Of a stretch of DNA of 64,000 bases, positions 40,152 to 55,300 are shown one piece after another (the first letter of the stretch is position 1; every line of letters starts with the position of its first letter). Location of the stretch: NCBI GenBank assembly GCA_037178855.1, contig JASJZC010000004.1, forward strand, positions 1,364,001 through 1,428,000, read 5' to 3'. Source of the DNA: Oscheius sp. JU75 (Eukaryota; Nematoda; Chromadorea; Rhabditida; Rhabditidae). The translations under genes were made by a program, and so were the position numbers. The notes beneath the pieces are model-generated. The model ran no database searches. It saw only the letters and a list, made by a program, of their open reading frames with translations, and was not told where the DNA came from.

Positions 40152-43100
40152 CCTCTTCTGTAAGTAGCAACCTTTAGAGATAAACGAGAGTGCGTGTAGT
40201 CCTTAGCTAAAGCATGGTTTTCTGCACGTTTCATAACCTCGTCTTACCGTAATCCTACCGTGTTCAGGTTTACTATCCAGTTACGAATACGACTCACAAG
40301 GTTAACGATGGTAGGCCTGCCCCCATTAACAGGTGATTTCTTCTCTATCTCTCAAAAGTTCAGTTCTCCAGTAGCCAATCGGACTATCAGATCTCAGTAT
40401 ACAGTACTTTTCAACCTTAAAACTTATCCATATTCTACCAAAGAAGCCAAAGTTTTGAGAGTATTCTTCAGAGAATTGAGTGCTTATCCCTGCTACGTAA
40501 GTTACACCTCTCTCCTCTCTTTCTCACTCTATACGATCTTTCGCATGATTGAGAATGATCTCTTTTCTAACGGATGAGCTACGAGAGTATGACCAGTTCT
40601 GTTCTTCCGTTTCAAAATGATAAGACTTTCTCTTAAAAACACTAGGTCACAGTTTAGTTGATTACACAGTAGTCCTGCTTCAGTTCTCGAACTGTAGGAA
40701 GAAGAATGTACAGTGCTGGTGATGTCCATTTCATTTTCTAAACTGCGTGAGGTGACCTAATCAACAAATTCTAATCTCTCCTCTTACTTCATTCTATTGT
40801 AAGGTACATTCTTCCAGGTCGATTTCAACGACTTCCAATCCGCTACGTCAACAAGTCGCTTCTGAGTACAGGATGGTCAGGAGCCCTTCTTCCCAATCTT
40901 CGGTATCGCCATTTGTATAACTAACCAATGACTTCTTTAGCCAAACGCCTGCCTCCTTAGACAGTCAACTCTGAACGCGGAGTGTCTCTAGTCGATCTCT
41001 TCCTCCCTACGGGTCTCCAAAGACGGGTCAATAAACTTTTTCCCTCTCTTGTCAGTTGTAAGAGGTGCACAGTCAGTGGCGATTATGAAAAGTGGCTTGG
41101 ACACTTGTCGTCCCAAGGCGACAACTGCTCACTCTCTTCCGAAAAGCTGGTGATGATTAACTGGAAGTTGGGTCACACTCAAATGAGTTATGGAGTTTAG
41201 GATTACCGTAGTCGGTGTTTACCAAAGATCTGAAGAGTTCCGACCTTTCTTGAAGTCTATCATAGCATGATTACACTGAAAGAGACTTACTTTGGTAGGT
41301 TAATCCGTAGATAAGTTATTGTTGGTCCATACCAGACGAATGGCATTTGACTGGGTAGTTCCTACTTTGTGATGTGAAGCTTGCAGCGATACCAGCTGAC
41401 TCTGTGGACAGTTCCAAATCTGCACAAGATGAAGTATTCAGACTCGACTTGTCCAGTCTAACACCCAGTGTTTTGTGACTTTTGGAAAGTTAGTCGACGC
41501 TACTCGCCATTACTTCCCGTCAGTTTCTCTATTCAAGTAGATCTACTTTGCCATTTCTTTCTTCCCGGGCTCTTTTACTGTGCTCAAATATTTAGAAGGG
41601 GGGGGGGGGTGAAAAATTCAGATCACAGTGAAAGTTACCAACTCTCTCATTAGGAATCGAAGGGCAGCCATAGTAACAATGACCATGCAACTTTTACCTT
41701 GCTTTGAAACAAATGGTTCCCATTTATGTGGAGGTACGGGGAAACTCTGGAGTTCCAGTGAAAGCTCCCACAGCTCTTCTGACTGTAAGTGCTCGTTTCT
41801 CATAGCATTCCACACAAAACAACCCTGTAACCCTAGCCTGCTGAATCTTTTGATCTGACCTGCTTTCCCATGCGGTCATTGGATGCGGAACAGTTGTGTG
41901 TGTAATCCGCTCGGGCCAACTTATAGTCAATTCTCAGCCGCGCAACTACCGTATGTCGTCTTCATTATTCATCAGGACGAGGCGGCCGCGCTTTTAACCG
42001 CGCCTGTCATCTTTCATCGGAGGCAAACTCGCTACTGAACAGCTTCGCAGGAGATCCAATAGACTGATTCACCAGATGTTCGCACTCGAGTAGTTGACAT
42101 AAAGTTGGAACAGGTTCCCGTTGACGGCAAGCCTGTAAAAAAGCTTAAGGTCATCATATCAGAGAGACACCTTCTGCCGAAAATGTTGCAACTACTTTTG
42201 TGACTTTCGCCACGTAGACTTACGTCTTTAAGAAGATCCGTTGAATGGGGCTCCACTCGCGTGCAACTTGACATTATCAGCAGGGCATTTACTTTTTTGG
42301 ACACTTGTCAGAGAGTACGTCGTTCGAGCAACAATAAAACCAAAAGATTGCGACTCTCATTAGTCCCCTACAGTAGGATCCCTCATTCAAGGGGGTCAGA
42401 CTATAATAAAAGGAGGGACAGGTTCCTTGGAATTGTCTCTCGCTGGTCCTCTCTCTACCCATTGGAACCAAGTTCCAATTCTCACACACCATCAGTCATA
42501 GGCTGTGATTGATGGCCATGCTTGTACTGTCTCTCTTACAATATTGAATTGTATGACTAGATTCACTCTCTGTTCATGTTGTTTGAACTCCGCACAGTCT
42601 GTCTATCTGTCCCTCGCAGTCGATATGTGGCCCGAACTAATGACTCTGCTCATCATCTCACACAAGAAATCGGCCGTTCTCTCGCAATCAACCTTGTCCG
42701 CTAGGCCCATTATCATCTCTCGTGTCATATTTCGCGCCGAGCCTAAGGTCGAAGTCGAGTTTTTTGAAGCTGGCGCCAGGCGATTAAATGACCTCCCCGA
42801 GGTGTGCAAGAAGAAGAGACAGCGGCAGTCTACGGTAGAGACGGCTGTGCCCCCGCGCGACCCTCCACTCTACAAATTATAGGTTTCTTCCTCGATGTCC
42901 CACTGGGTCAACACTACCGTAATCCAACTTGATCTTCACTTTATTCCGAGGAAATTGTTGTTGTCATTAGGTTTTGCACGAGAATGACTGTTCTCTTGCA
43001 ACTCCCATGCTCAGCCTAATCCTCTGCATTCTTCGAATCTCCGGAAAGAGTAAAAACATTTGTGCTGAGATATGCCCTCAGATTAGAATCTTGTGACTTT

Positions 43101-46100
43101 AGGGTCAAAGCGTCGATGACCATTGTTCTTCTAAGCTCTCTTAGAAACTGCGCGAGCAGCCTATACGCAATGGACTCTCGGGAAATAGACTGAGAAAACA
43201 GAAAAAGAAACACGAAAACTGTTGCTATCAGAAAAGTCTCTCTCCAAAAGGACATCATGCCTTTTCGCCCTCGCAGACTCAACAGTCGCTCTCGTTTATG
43301 CGTCAGCTAATGATTAAAATAGGCGTACCGTCCGGGGTCGGACTGTTTAGTTTAAACCATGAGTCCATCTCGCTTTTGAATCGTCTGTACAGTTCTCTCA
43401 TGATTTGACCATTCAAACTTGTCCACTAGTTGCTCTTACTTTTTGAGAAGATCAAGAATAGTTCTGTTTGTACGTTTTCCTTGCCCTGCTCCGTTAGTAC
43501 CAAGCCTGTTCTGTTCTTTGACTGATGTGAGGAAGTCTCTATTTGATAGTCTTGAGGTACTCAAGGTTCTACTCTTATTCTGACACAACTAGAATCTGAC
43601 CAGGCTGTGCACTGACGTCTCTTCTGACCATCTGAAATAGGTCTAGCGACATCTATACTCATGACTTGTCTCTCGCTACAGATAGATACACCCTCTTGAC
43701 TACTTACAGAATCTCATAGACAGTTTTTGTTCTTTGACAGACGGAGCAGGGAAGAGAAAGAGTGCAAGCTCTCACACGAGATTAGTCGAAGATGGCGTCA
43801 TATACAGGATGATCCGTGGGCAATCGTGTGCTGTTAAAATCGCGCCAAACAGCTGGGTCTCTTGACACCTTTCTCGCTCATTCTGTCCAAAAATGACCAG
43901 AGACCCCTGTGTGTGAGCTCACGCGCGCCGAAAAACGCGCCGCGTCTTAAAGGTTTCATTGTGTTTGCTTGCGTTTTCTTGCGCGATGTGTTCGATTCGT
44001 CTCCCACCCTGTTTGTCGTCCCCTCCGGGAGGGTCATTGCAGGTTCCCCAGCTTAGTGCACGAACCGATACGGGCTCCTCGGACCTCCTCGCTCTCCGTC
44101 TAACTTTTTTTTATTGTCCAGCTGGCCACCTGGTCATCTGTACTCGCACTTCCACATACTCACGCACTCTTTTTTCCGGGCGGCCGCTCCTCTTTTGTAG
44201 CTCAGAGCGAAATTTGCATAATTAGGCAGGGGAGTTCGTCAGTTTAAATCGGCTTCTCATACTGTAGGAACTCACATGAATAATGTCCCTCTGATTAGCA
44301 GATAGTCACTCAGGCTCTATCTCTCTCTTCTCTCAGAGTGATCAGTAGATCCGGACCTGTCTTCCAGTCTTGACTCTCATCTACCTCTCATCATACTGTA
44401 CAGACAATAGTTCTGAATCTCTGCATTCAGACAGGATGGTCTTCTTTCCCCTTTTCACCTCTAATTGTATGAATCGCTCCGAAAGCCAAAAGAGATGTTT
44501 GTGAAGTTATAGCTCTTGATCCACTCTATAACTTTGCAGAAGATAGAAAAATTTGGAACTATTTTGGTCTACCCGAAAGTTAGTCAGAAGTCGCTGACTA
44601 CCAGTTCAAACTATCGGTCCTTTGAACTTTCCTGAGCACAAAACCTCCATCGCAAAGCTAGTCATCCTCCTCGTAAACACCGTATCGTTTTGAACAGTTT
44701 CTGCCTAAACCCTGTCTCATTGATCACTTGGCCATCTGCAAAAACAGTACAGTTCGACCCAGCTTGGGGCCACCTGGTCCGATTACTGTAGATCCCACCC
44801 TCCCCCCAGACTCTCGACCCCCGCTCCTCTCACCGTTTCAGTTGGCCTTTTTTGGCCAAAAAATGCGCGAAACAGAGCTACCCTTCTCTCTCTCTCTCGA
44901 AGAGTGCGTTTGTTTGGTGGCTCACGCGAGCAATGATACTCTGTTGACACTTTGGACACTGGCTCTCTGTTTTTGTAGCCTTTGCTTTTGGAAGAGGAAA
45001 ACTAGTTTGTACTGTTTCAGAATGAGAGACAATTAGGCGACCAGTGGTCAAGCGACTGGCAACAACTGTTCTTTGACTAGTTCAGCTCAATTTGGTAACA
45101 CAAACAGTTTAAGCGTTCGCTTATAGTACAGATCATAGTGGTTTTGCAAAACATGTCGAGTCCCATGGTCAACTATACACCTTTTTTCTGGCTCCTATAG
45201 CCCGCAACTCTAATGTGTACCTTCAATTCAGGGCTCGGTAAACAGTCTTCTTTGACCGAATGCACAAGCAGCGAAAAAAACCGTAGAGATTCTCTTCCCT
45301 TGTTTTCGCCTGCCATTCGCTTTAGCAACTTAGCGCCCCCTACCAGCTGCGAATACCAGTTCCGGATCTGACACAGCCAACAAACAAACATCCAAGTTGT
45401 TGCCATCCGTCTTCGGTGCTTTCTCCTCCCTTTTCCCACAGCCTATCTCTATTCATTCTCCGAAATTATTAGTCCCATTACAAGAGCGAGGAAAAGAGTA
45501 TCATAACTCTCCTGTCTATCGGGGACTCATTAGCCGACGGCCTTTATGAGCGGTTATCGCGTGGCGAGAACAGCCACTTTTGGGCAATGAACTTAATGTT
45601 AGGGTTTCGGGGAGGAGATTAGGTGTCTCTGATAAGGGGGTTTGTACCGCCTGTCTGGGACATGCCTTGGGGGATTCTTGTAAATCTATAAGAACTAGAG
45701 GGAAACTCCTTTCAGACAGAGTGAGATGTCTGCCTCTCATCAGTCTGAAGTATGCACAGTCACATAATCAGAGGGAGCTGGTCCCTGTCGTGTCAGGCGA
45801 TCAAAACGTGCCATTATCAGGTCGCCCCCGGCAGCAAGCCTTTGACTCCCCCAAAATGCTCAATGTATTGACTCTGGGCTTTTTTCCGTGTTGGAGGTGT
45901 CTGATAAGAGAAGGGAGAAGGAGGAGGTTGCTTTTCAGCTTTAACCAGTTCCTTCCGGGGTCCTTCTTTAGCCCTGTTGTGACCAACAGGAGAGCTAAAA
46001 GTGTCTGGTTTTTTCTGTGCCCTATCCGCCTCCACTTTATGCCAACTGTGACCAGTGAAAGTTGTAGCTTGTTGTCGGCTTACTCGTCTCTCTCATCCTC

Positions 46101-49100
46101 CTCAGATCCAGACATACTTTTCAGAGGAACCAAGACTGAAGACGCGAGTAATTACCGTTGAGGAGACCTGGAGACCACCGCCTTCCATCAGGTCAGTCCA
46201 AATATTAGTCGAGAGTCAAGGAAGGTAGCTCCCGTTGGTGAATAATTGACAGAGTGTTTTGAGAAAACAAGACACGGTAGAGGGGGTAGATCCTTCTAAA
46301 GTGTTTTCAGTCTTTTCTCGGCAGCCGTTAGGCTCATGTTTTACGGCTGAGAATAGCTTTACAGCTTTCTTTCGATGAACACGAATTCACTACTTCTATA
46401 GAATGTCTGTCTCTTTTGACGAAACTTTCTGATCATTCTCCCCACCACAATACAGCCGCCAGCTCGCCATCCTTCCCCTCTCTGGCCCTACGGTATCTCA
46501 GCTCTTTTTTCTGCTGTTATCCTTCTCTGAAGTTGGCCTGTCTGGCACACGGTCAAGGCGAGAAACAATGTCTACAAACCTGGGGGTCAAATTTTTGACG
46601 CCCCCCGCAAGAAAAGGTCTCTACAGTAAGCCAGCCTTTTTTTTCCTTCTGAAAGCGAAAACTCATTAGTTCTCTCACTTGTTTTCGAAGACATGATGCG
46701 CAGGAAGAGGTGAGTTCGGGGATCTGCTTAATGAGTAATGTTTCGAGATCTGTTGCATCCCTTGTTGTTCCCAGACTTTGCAATAATAGCCCTCTAAACA
46801 TGGGAAAATCCATGGGGTGTTCCCCGGGATAGAGGAGTTGTTTTCGCTCTTCTGAACCAAGTTCAACAGATAAGATGGTCCCCCAATTCGTAAACAGTCT
46901 TCCTAGTCCCCCACTCTAACCACATCCACTGTTACGTAGTGTTATTGCTACACGAGTAGTTAACTGGGTCTCCTCGCCTGATTGGCCAGTGAGTAGGTGC
47001 TCAAACAGATCTGAGCAAATACGGCTTCTGGAAGGGAATGAAAAGTCTTTAAAAAAGTCAAAGTCTTGACTACTGTAGCTTTCCTCTTCCGAAGTTCACT
47101 TTCCCGCCATTTCCATTGTTCCGGCCGACAGGGCCCGACTAATTCTGATAGCTCTTATTAGTTGGCGCTTCTTTGTTCCGGCCGGTGAGAAGATTCACTG
47201 CTCCCACCGGTCTCAGTATGTCTTCCAGAACATTCCAAATGTTACAGACTGTCGCCTAGTGTTCGTGGCAACAAACAGTCGTCGGCACAAAACAATAATA
47301 TTTGAGCAGTGGCGTACGCGGAGGCGCGCGACTGAGCAGCGAGTAGTGTCCGAAATGAGCTGCTGGAACGGAGCAAATAGAATGTTTTTCACTGTTAGAG
47401 AGAGTAAATAGGCCTGTTTCAACTCTGCCAACACATACAGTACTGCTCCTTTCTCTCGCATGTTCCTATTCTCGTATCTTCTGCCGCTCCCACTGGCAGG
47501 TATTAGGGGTAAGCCCTGCCGGATTAGGCTCGAAGCCTATCGTCGATGGCATGTCTTTTGACCTTCTCTTTCCGAGAGAAAGAAAAGTTGAAAGTAGGAC
47601 TTTGATCCAAGCCTCGGGCCATCCTTATCTAGGCTAGACGCCTATCATTGTAAGCTGGTCGAGAGGACTCGCTTCTGACCTTCCTCGAAAACCAAGTCTT
47701 ATTGGTTAGTTTTGACATGTTTCAAGAACCAGCTTACTATCTTAGTTATACTTTGATCAAAGGCTGACTAACTTCCGGTCCTGTCCTGAATCACTTCACT
47801 TGATCACTTGAATACGATTTTTGGTTTTCCCTTACACTGGTCCCCTGTTACGAAAATGCCAATTGCGATGAAAAACGCAGACTCGTCAGAGTCTAAAGAA
47901 CATGGAAATCTGTCTTTGTGACAGGTCTTTTGACTCACAAAGACATGGAAGTGTGCTCTTTATCCAAGGTAATGAAAATTGAATTAGTAAGGGGGCAGTC
48001 TGGCCAAGTACGAATAACTTGAAAGTGAGAAAGGAGCTTCAGATGTTTTCAATCAGAGCTTGTTGACCGTACGGAAGCGGCTGATCCCGTCAACAGGGAA
48101 AAAGACTTCCCATCTGTTTGAGAAAGGGGACCAGATGACCACTAGTAGTTTTTGTTTTCCACGCATACTAGCATAGACTTCCGCGCATACTGGCATGGAC
48201 TTTTGGGGTTCAGTTGTGTCCGAATAACATAAGTCCACCTCTCGAGTATCTATTCCATGAGAGTTCGCTGTTCGTGACAGATATTGAGATATTTTCGAGC
48301 TCCTTCGATCCTTGACTAGCCCTCACAAATCGTCTTTTTCTCCTTTTCCACGTTTCCCCCTCTCTTCGTCCTCTCCAGCCGTAAAACTGCGTCAAAAAAG
48401 CTCTGGGGGCCATAAGCCTTCCGAAAACGAACTTACGCAAGTCGTATGAAGGGTGGCCATCTAATCCGTCGAGGGCTTTGTTGGACATACTTTAAACGAG
48501 TCAGAATAAATGGTCAATGTGTGGGAGAGGCTCTCTCTCAACCCCACTTACAATTAGCCCGAGATAGGATTTACTACGCTGTCTAACAGTTTTCGAAACT
48601 TGCTTGTATTTCCGTGATGTACACACCTGTACGTTCCACCTACAGAATCCTTGCACCAGACATCAGTCCGGCCCTTGTTCAGAACAGAATTCTTTTCTTT
48701 CTATGTGAGAGATGAAATGAGAACGTCAGCAATCTGCCTCAAACATCCTTATCCAGTTGCAAGCCGGCTAGAGTTAATGTCAAAAGATTGTATTTTTCGC
48801 TCGTGACGCAGAATTCTGAAAACCATTCGATGAGTCCTAGTTCATTTCCCCTATTATTCTATATTTACCATTTCGAACTGACTCATTTGGAAGTAGCCCT
48901 ACTAATCCGCAGCTCTTTGTTAGGCAGGCGGAAGGGAAAGCATGCCAGACTTCCTTCCTACCGTAAGGGTCAGGGAGAGGGAGGACGAACTTTCGATAAG
49001 CTCCTCCTGGTTCAGCTCGACCATTCTTCTCTTCGGTCGAGTGACCGAGTGGGGATGCTCCTTCCTCCAGTACATCCGTGAGTCCTTGTTGTCTTCAATA

Positions 49101-49386
49101 AGATATTTGGATTAGAAGAGAAATGAGCCTTTCTGATTATTCTTCAATATATTCAGAGTGGGCGGTCATCTCTAGCTCAATGAATCTGGACAAAGTAGGT
49201 CCGTGGGACCTTATGGGGATGATAGCCCATAAGCAGCTTGTTACCTCACATAATCCGCACCGAAAACAAAAAAAACGATTAGGCTGTATGATTAGGCTTT
49301 GAAGAGAAGAGAGTACGGTGTTCAGAGGGAACACGTGCTTGGACTCTTGTCATTCTCTGGGACAACAATACGTAACATTTCTCAGA
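40152..49386. other. 9.2-kb gene desert
   Basis: No open frame in this interval combines a start, splice consensus and protein-like composition. The longest ORFs (42505-42882, 45580-46161) have random composition. Present are a G tract (about 41597-41608), copies of the TACCGTAATC word (40245, 42915) and many TTTGACT-type words. It separates the CCK-type receptor from fozi-1 and may be regulatory. Confidence 0.45.
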
Positions 49387-52300
49387 ATGATGGTCGCTAA
49401 TATGGCGAACGGCGTGGCCGGTACTCCGACTCCGCCGACTCTCGTCTCGCAGACCTCCATCCAGTCACCTCAGGCACTCTCAGCACTTCAGCCTTCTCCG
49501 ACAGACAGAATCCACACGAGGTAAACCGCAAAAAGTCACTAAGTACCCAAAATTCAGTAGCACTTCCCCCACAAATACGTCGGGATCTGATGGTTCGGCT
49601 GTTGGTCTGGATTTCTCCGCTCTATTGGCAGCTGCTCAGCAGGCGAAAGCCGACTTTGCCGTGGTGAAACAGGTTGGTTACGTCGAAAAGGCGATAGAGA
49701 GAGAGAGAGCTATCATCCGGCAATCATTTTGAGCAGTCCGTTACGTGCGTTCAAACATCGACCGCTGAAGACAAGGCGGCGCGAGCTTATCACCAATCCA
49801 CAGGTTCCATCGTTTTTTTGTCAGCCACTGTTAGACAAGAAGAAGATAGTAAATCGATTTGTGATGCAAGAAGGAAAATCCTGGATCTGGCTATCGTACA
49901 CTCGACGTAACCCCGAACCCTAGACAGCTTCTTCCAAAGCGTCTTAACAAAGGGGAGAGTATGAGGGGAGAGCACAGAAGTTCCTCCCCGCCAAATGAAA
50001 GTTTGCGAGGAGACTGTAAGCTGGAAGAGTTGAGAGAGATAAGAGTCGCACCACCTGTACTGGAAGTCAAGCGAGAGATTAGCCTTCCTGTTAGAGCGGA
50101 GAACTGAGGGACATTATTGGGTCGGACCTCGTCGTCCACGTGTTCTCTTTCCACTATCGTCAACATCGCATTTACCATTTTTAGTCTTGACCCTAGATCC
50201 TTTTCTCGAGTTCCCCTCGGCTGGGAAATCCCTCTCCTACGGATCTCTGTCTCTGATTCCCCTTTGTGACACTAATGAGAGCAGAGACTAGAAGTCAAGC
50301 TGTCCAATTTGCAAAGAGAGTGAACATTTCTGAATGGGCTGTATCTCCAGACAGTGGAAAGGGCAGCTTGATCGGACTGGTCCATGCCATTTTGGGAAAG
50401 GGTTACGGTAGCTGTGGGTCAGTTTTCGAAACTGTATAACTACCATGCATCGTCTGGTAAGCTCGATTTCTCTTTCTCTCTGTCGTAAAACAAACTGTCC
50501 AAAGTCTTCTGGGCCTGTCGCTGACAGGCAGTCGCGTCGATTCCAAGAATCTCTCCAGCCTTTTCCTGATAAGCCCACTTCTGACTTCTTCTCCTCCCGC
50601 GATAAGCCGCCATGACCATGTTTAGCGACCTTCTTCTTCAACCCTCGACCGGACGAAATTTCCCGGTAAGAAAGAGGCATAGAGAGAACACCTTGATTTT
50701 GATTGCTTATCCTGGCTAGCGGGATTATGCATCTAGATCCGGCCGCGACTCAAGGTGATCTCCTCCACTCTCTCTTCTGCAAGTCTACATTGTGTGAGAC
50801 GCATGTGTATCCTCGTCCTGTCAGAGACCTCCAGAACATGGTAATCCTCTTTGCCAGAGAGCTTCCCTGTCTTTCGACACGGCGAAAAACCGACTTTTCC
50901 CTTATCTTTTGAGATCTTGATAAAAGGGTGAATAGACTTTTTTGAGACTTCTATGGGCTGGCGATAAATAGACTATGACTCTCTGACTCTTGCCTCCTAC
51001 TTTGATTACGTACCATGTTACAAGACTATGAACCTAGTACCTTCCCTTAATAGTCAACCGAACTTGTTCAAAGAAAAGATCTTTAGCATTGATACATGTA
51101 CAGGGAACATGTGTCAAAACACAAAATCTCTTATAATCTTCAGCCACTTTGCAAAGTGCCGACATAGTAGGGAAAATTGTATGCTAATTTATATGGTCTA
51201 GTTGACACTTTTGAACAGGGATAAGTTTACAGTATTCGTAGTTACTTTTCCCGGAAGAGTTCACCTTCCGTACTCAACCTTTAGGCGTTTTATTTGTGCC
51301 CTTAGCTTGCCTCAAACAGAACATACAATCCGAAAGGGCTTTTTCTGAATCATGGTGACGAGACTACTGAACCAGGGGGTTTGGTAGACTACCGTATATT
51401 CTTAGGCACTCGACAATTCGGGTATCCTGTTGTTCTGCCGTGTTGACCAAAGAGGGAGAGTCTCGAGAGACAGATTTAGGATAAATTAACCAGACTGATT
51501 CCTTGCTTGTCTGAGAAGTCTAGAGTCACTAGCCCTTGCCTGTCTGTTTAAAACTGATTTAATCTGATCACAGTGGATTGAGAATTGGGTGACTGACCGT
51601 CCTGCCAAAAACAACACTCATCTTTTCATTTTATAATCGGAGATTTGTTTGTGTCCAACCTGAAGCACATGTCGCGTGGTCCGCTTATGTCGCGGCGAGA
51701 TGTTTCCAACTTGGATTTGAGAACCTGGAACCTTCTTAAAGTTCTTGAGGGGATGTTGACGCGTCTGCTCGATAAAAAAAAGGGATAATGAAGATAGACT
51801 CAACTACCGTAATCGCTCGACTAGGTGGTCGTACTGACCTACAAGTCTATTAGACAGACAACCCTCTTAATCAATTAATCTCTTTCTTTCAGGACCCGCC
51901 TATACAAAATCCTCTCTTTTCAATGCCAGACGCCTCGGCCATTCTTCAGTTCTTCCAGTCGCAGCAGGTAGCCATGCTCCAGGTAAAATACTCTTGTATG
52001 GAATGTAGAATCTGCTTTTCGGATTAGACCATTGCGTTTTGATCTCTCGTTAAAAAGCTTTAGCTCCTGGGGGAAATGAGCATCGGATTCAGAAGATCTG
52101 ATTGGTTACGTAGTGGTCTCCAACCCTGAGAGACCGTAGGCTAAAGTTACTAAGTTATAGATCAAGTTGCTAACTGCTTCCCATAATCTGGCTCTTTCTT
52201 ACTGTCCTTGTCTCATAGTTAGCTTCCTTGGGAGCACCAGGATTCTATCTAAACTCCTCTATCTGGAATTGAACCGTGAGGTCTTACTGTGTTGTCCAGG

Positions 52301-55300
52301 AGCAGGTTTTCGGGACAAAGTTTCTGAAAGCATGAAACTAAGAAAACCCATAGATCTATCATAATATCAATGTCCAGTCTTTCCAATATTTTCGAATTCG
52401 AAAAAGAAAGGTGTTATTGGTCCTCCACACTCTCTGTACGCTATCGAAAAGTTCAGTTCAAACGTTCTTCTCCACACTCGGAAATTGAGTCATCTAACAG
52501 CCCTATTGTCGTCTGTGATTAAGGACAAGGTAAGGAATATCCAGGGAATCCCAGAATGAGTGAGAGCCTTTTTCACGTGTTACTGATTATGAACTAGGAT
52601 AGGCGGTATGTTTTCCGAATACAAAAACCGAGTGGGATTTAAATTGTGCTAGGATAATCTTTGATATAGGATTCGGAAATTTTCAAACTATAGAAGAGCA
52701 TTCCTAGCTGATTGGTCAATAACAGAAGTGGTTTAGGTTTCGGATAAGTATGAGATTACGGAGATCTCATCCAATTAAATCCTATCAACAGAGTGAACAA
52801 ATACCAGAGTGAGCTGACCACAAGTTCAGGCGCCAATTGCGTTGTTAATAGACCTCGGGAGCATTCATTGAAAAGAGTCTAAAGATAAAAGATTACGAGC
52901 AAACCTTATTTTTTCAAAGAACTTGCAGGCAGCAGCACAGCGAGCAGCCGTGGTCCAGCAGGCCCAACAGGCACAACAAGCCGTCCAACAACATCAGCAA
53001 CAGTCACAACCGACTGAGCGAAAGCGAGTGGGTATTTGGATTTTCTTCGTCTCTCATGACGTCGTTTGATCTGATCCAAGAGGGTGTGCGAGTCTTCTAG
53101 ATTCATGACGCGCCGCTCGTTCCCTAAAAATAGCGGTTGATCCGGTGAAGACGGCTCACATTTACGTAAAAGTTAGACTATATAAGATGGGTGACTGCAG
53201 TGGTTCTCTGTTCTTTACTCTTGTCTCTCTTTTCAGTCCTATCCCTGCACCTTCCAATTCTGTGTCCTTTGCCAGAAAGACGTCCACAGCAGCAAACTAC
53301 CGTGTCATATTAGACAGTGTCATGTAGCCAAGCCCATGTTCCAGGTTTTTCACTTTTCCGTTAGTCCAACAGCCAACTCATTCAGTGCCCAGCTTGCGAT
53401 TTCACCAGTACTTACTCGAAAAACAATGTCAAGTCTCATATGGTCTCACTCCACGGCCTGGCGGTAAGTCACGATTTCTCGAGAGAACCAATTGGATGAC
53501 ACGATTTCAGGGCGATCCAATCTCATACATGGACCGCTACGCTCCACAGGTCGAGGAGTTCATGAAGATGTGTTTCCCCAACGGTAAGATCTCTAAACAA
53601 CGGAGAGTGATATTTTCCGGATTCGGGAACAATTAAGAACATGCACAAAGTAACAGCCAGCAAGTTGTGAAATGGCAACACAGTATATGTTTTGGACAGT
53701 GATACCCACTCTGACCTACCCACCCTACTCCGCCAAAAGGATTTATCACAAAGATATCCAACCAAGGGATTTTGTAACTGAATGCAAGTTTTATGAAAAA
53801 GTCCAGGATACCATCATTCAGTCTGTCGTTTTCGGTGGGTAAAAGTCCGCTCTATGGCCAGACAGTTTGGAATCGGTCCTTCTAGGATCCAAAATCCAAA
53901 GCTTACAGTATCCCAGTACCCTACCCTAACACTCTAGTTACACAAGAACAGTATTAAAGGAAAACTAGGATCATTTTTTTGTCCAAAACACTTCCAAGAG
54001 CAGTATGTTCACCTAGTCCACGTCCCCATTCGGCTTAGCCTTTAGCAATCCCTACCATTTGTGCCTATAATCTCTCTTGTTGACCTGGAATCAATTAGTT
54101 TTCCGTGTAATCTTCTCCTGTCTCCTTTTATAATTATTCTCTCGCTCTTTCTCTCTGACATTCTCTTTTCGAGATCAAACTGCGCGATGAGAAGACATGA
54201 ACCCACCCATAGGATTCAAACGGTTTTTAGTTCGAGGACGTGGTCGACCAATGCAGGGTAGAGGATCGCCTAGAAGTCCATCGTCTCCACAGAACATTGC
54301 ACAACGTCGTCAAAGTCAGACGAGCAGTCTTCCTCGTCGTCCTTCCTTTGTCAGAGACAGTGAACTGTTGGCTCTGGCAGCACAGCAACAACAGCAGCAA
54401 CAGCAACAGGCCGCTCTCTTCGCAGCTCAGGCTCAGAGTCTCAATCAGTTGTCCATCTTTCCCCAGCTGTTCAACAACAACACCACTTCGGCAGTTAATC
54501 AGAACAGTGGAATGAAGACGCCGATCATGAAGACGGAAGCCATGGAAGAGTCTGCAGCTGCCGTCTCCTCGGCCTCGTCCCTTGATGATATGCTTCAGAG
54601 CATTCAGGCCAATTGTAAGTGAAAGAGACGGTGATAACGAAGAGGATAGTTTCAGCAACTGGCAGCAGTCGACAGATGTCGATCATCAGTACGGGCAGTC
54701 TCCGTCACCTCAGTCAGACTGTCCGTCCTGGTGAGAACTGGCAGCCACGATACAATCACATCCCGATCAGTTGGGCGATTCTGAATGGGGAACAGATCAA
54801 GGACACTATCTTCAATGGTCTCCCTGAAGCTCTTGAGGTCTGTTTGTCCGCTCGCCCAATGGAACTCGAAATTCAGAAAATCGAATCGTCTGATTTTGCG
54901 ATGGTTCATAAAGAAGAAGGCTTCCTCAAGCCGGAACAACAAGCCAAGATCAAGGCTGTCCGAGAGGCACTCCAAATCCAGACCTTTGAAATTCTCTTCG
55001 CCGTCCATAGGTGGGTGTCCGAAAATAGCTCTGGGAAACATGTGAATACAATGAGTAAGATGTGTATGCTGACAGGTGTTATGGGGAGATCTACGTCCGA
55101 AAGTAACCCATTCTATTTCAGGATCGATCACACGATTCTGAAGACCTCGGAGAATGTCGATCGACTGATCGCCGTCGCCCCATCAGCCATAGATGCCCAG
55201 AAGATCCGAGACTATCAGGAACTAAATCCTTCGGTTCAGCTGAATGAGGACGAGCAGTTTCTGGCCACGGTAAGTGTTATTGCGTGGACAATCAGGCCGA

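Noticed and set aside
42505-42882. 125-codon plus-strand ORF with a basic tail
   Set aside because: No domain or splice structure; an equally long opposite-strand frame exists over the same bases.
45580-46161. 193-codon open frame in the gene desert
   Set aside because: Composition looks random (runs of S, L, R without pattern), no acceptor before the start, no recognisable domain; opposite strand is also open.
50288-50680. 130-codon minus-strand ORF inside fozi-1 intron 2
   Set aside because: Composition not protein-like, no acceptor or poly(A) signal on that strand.
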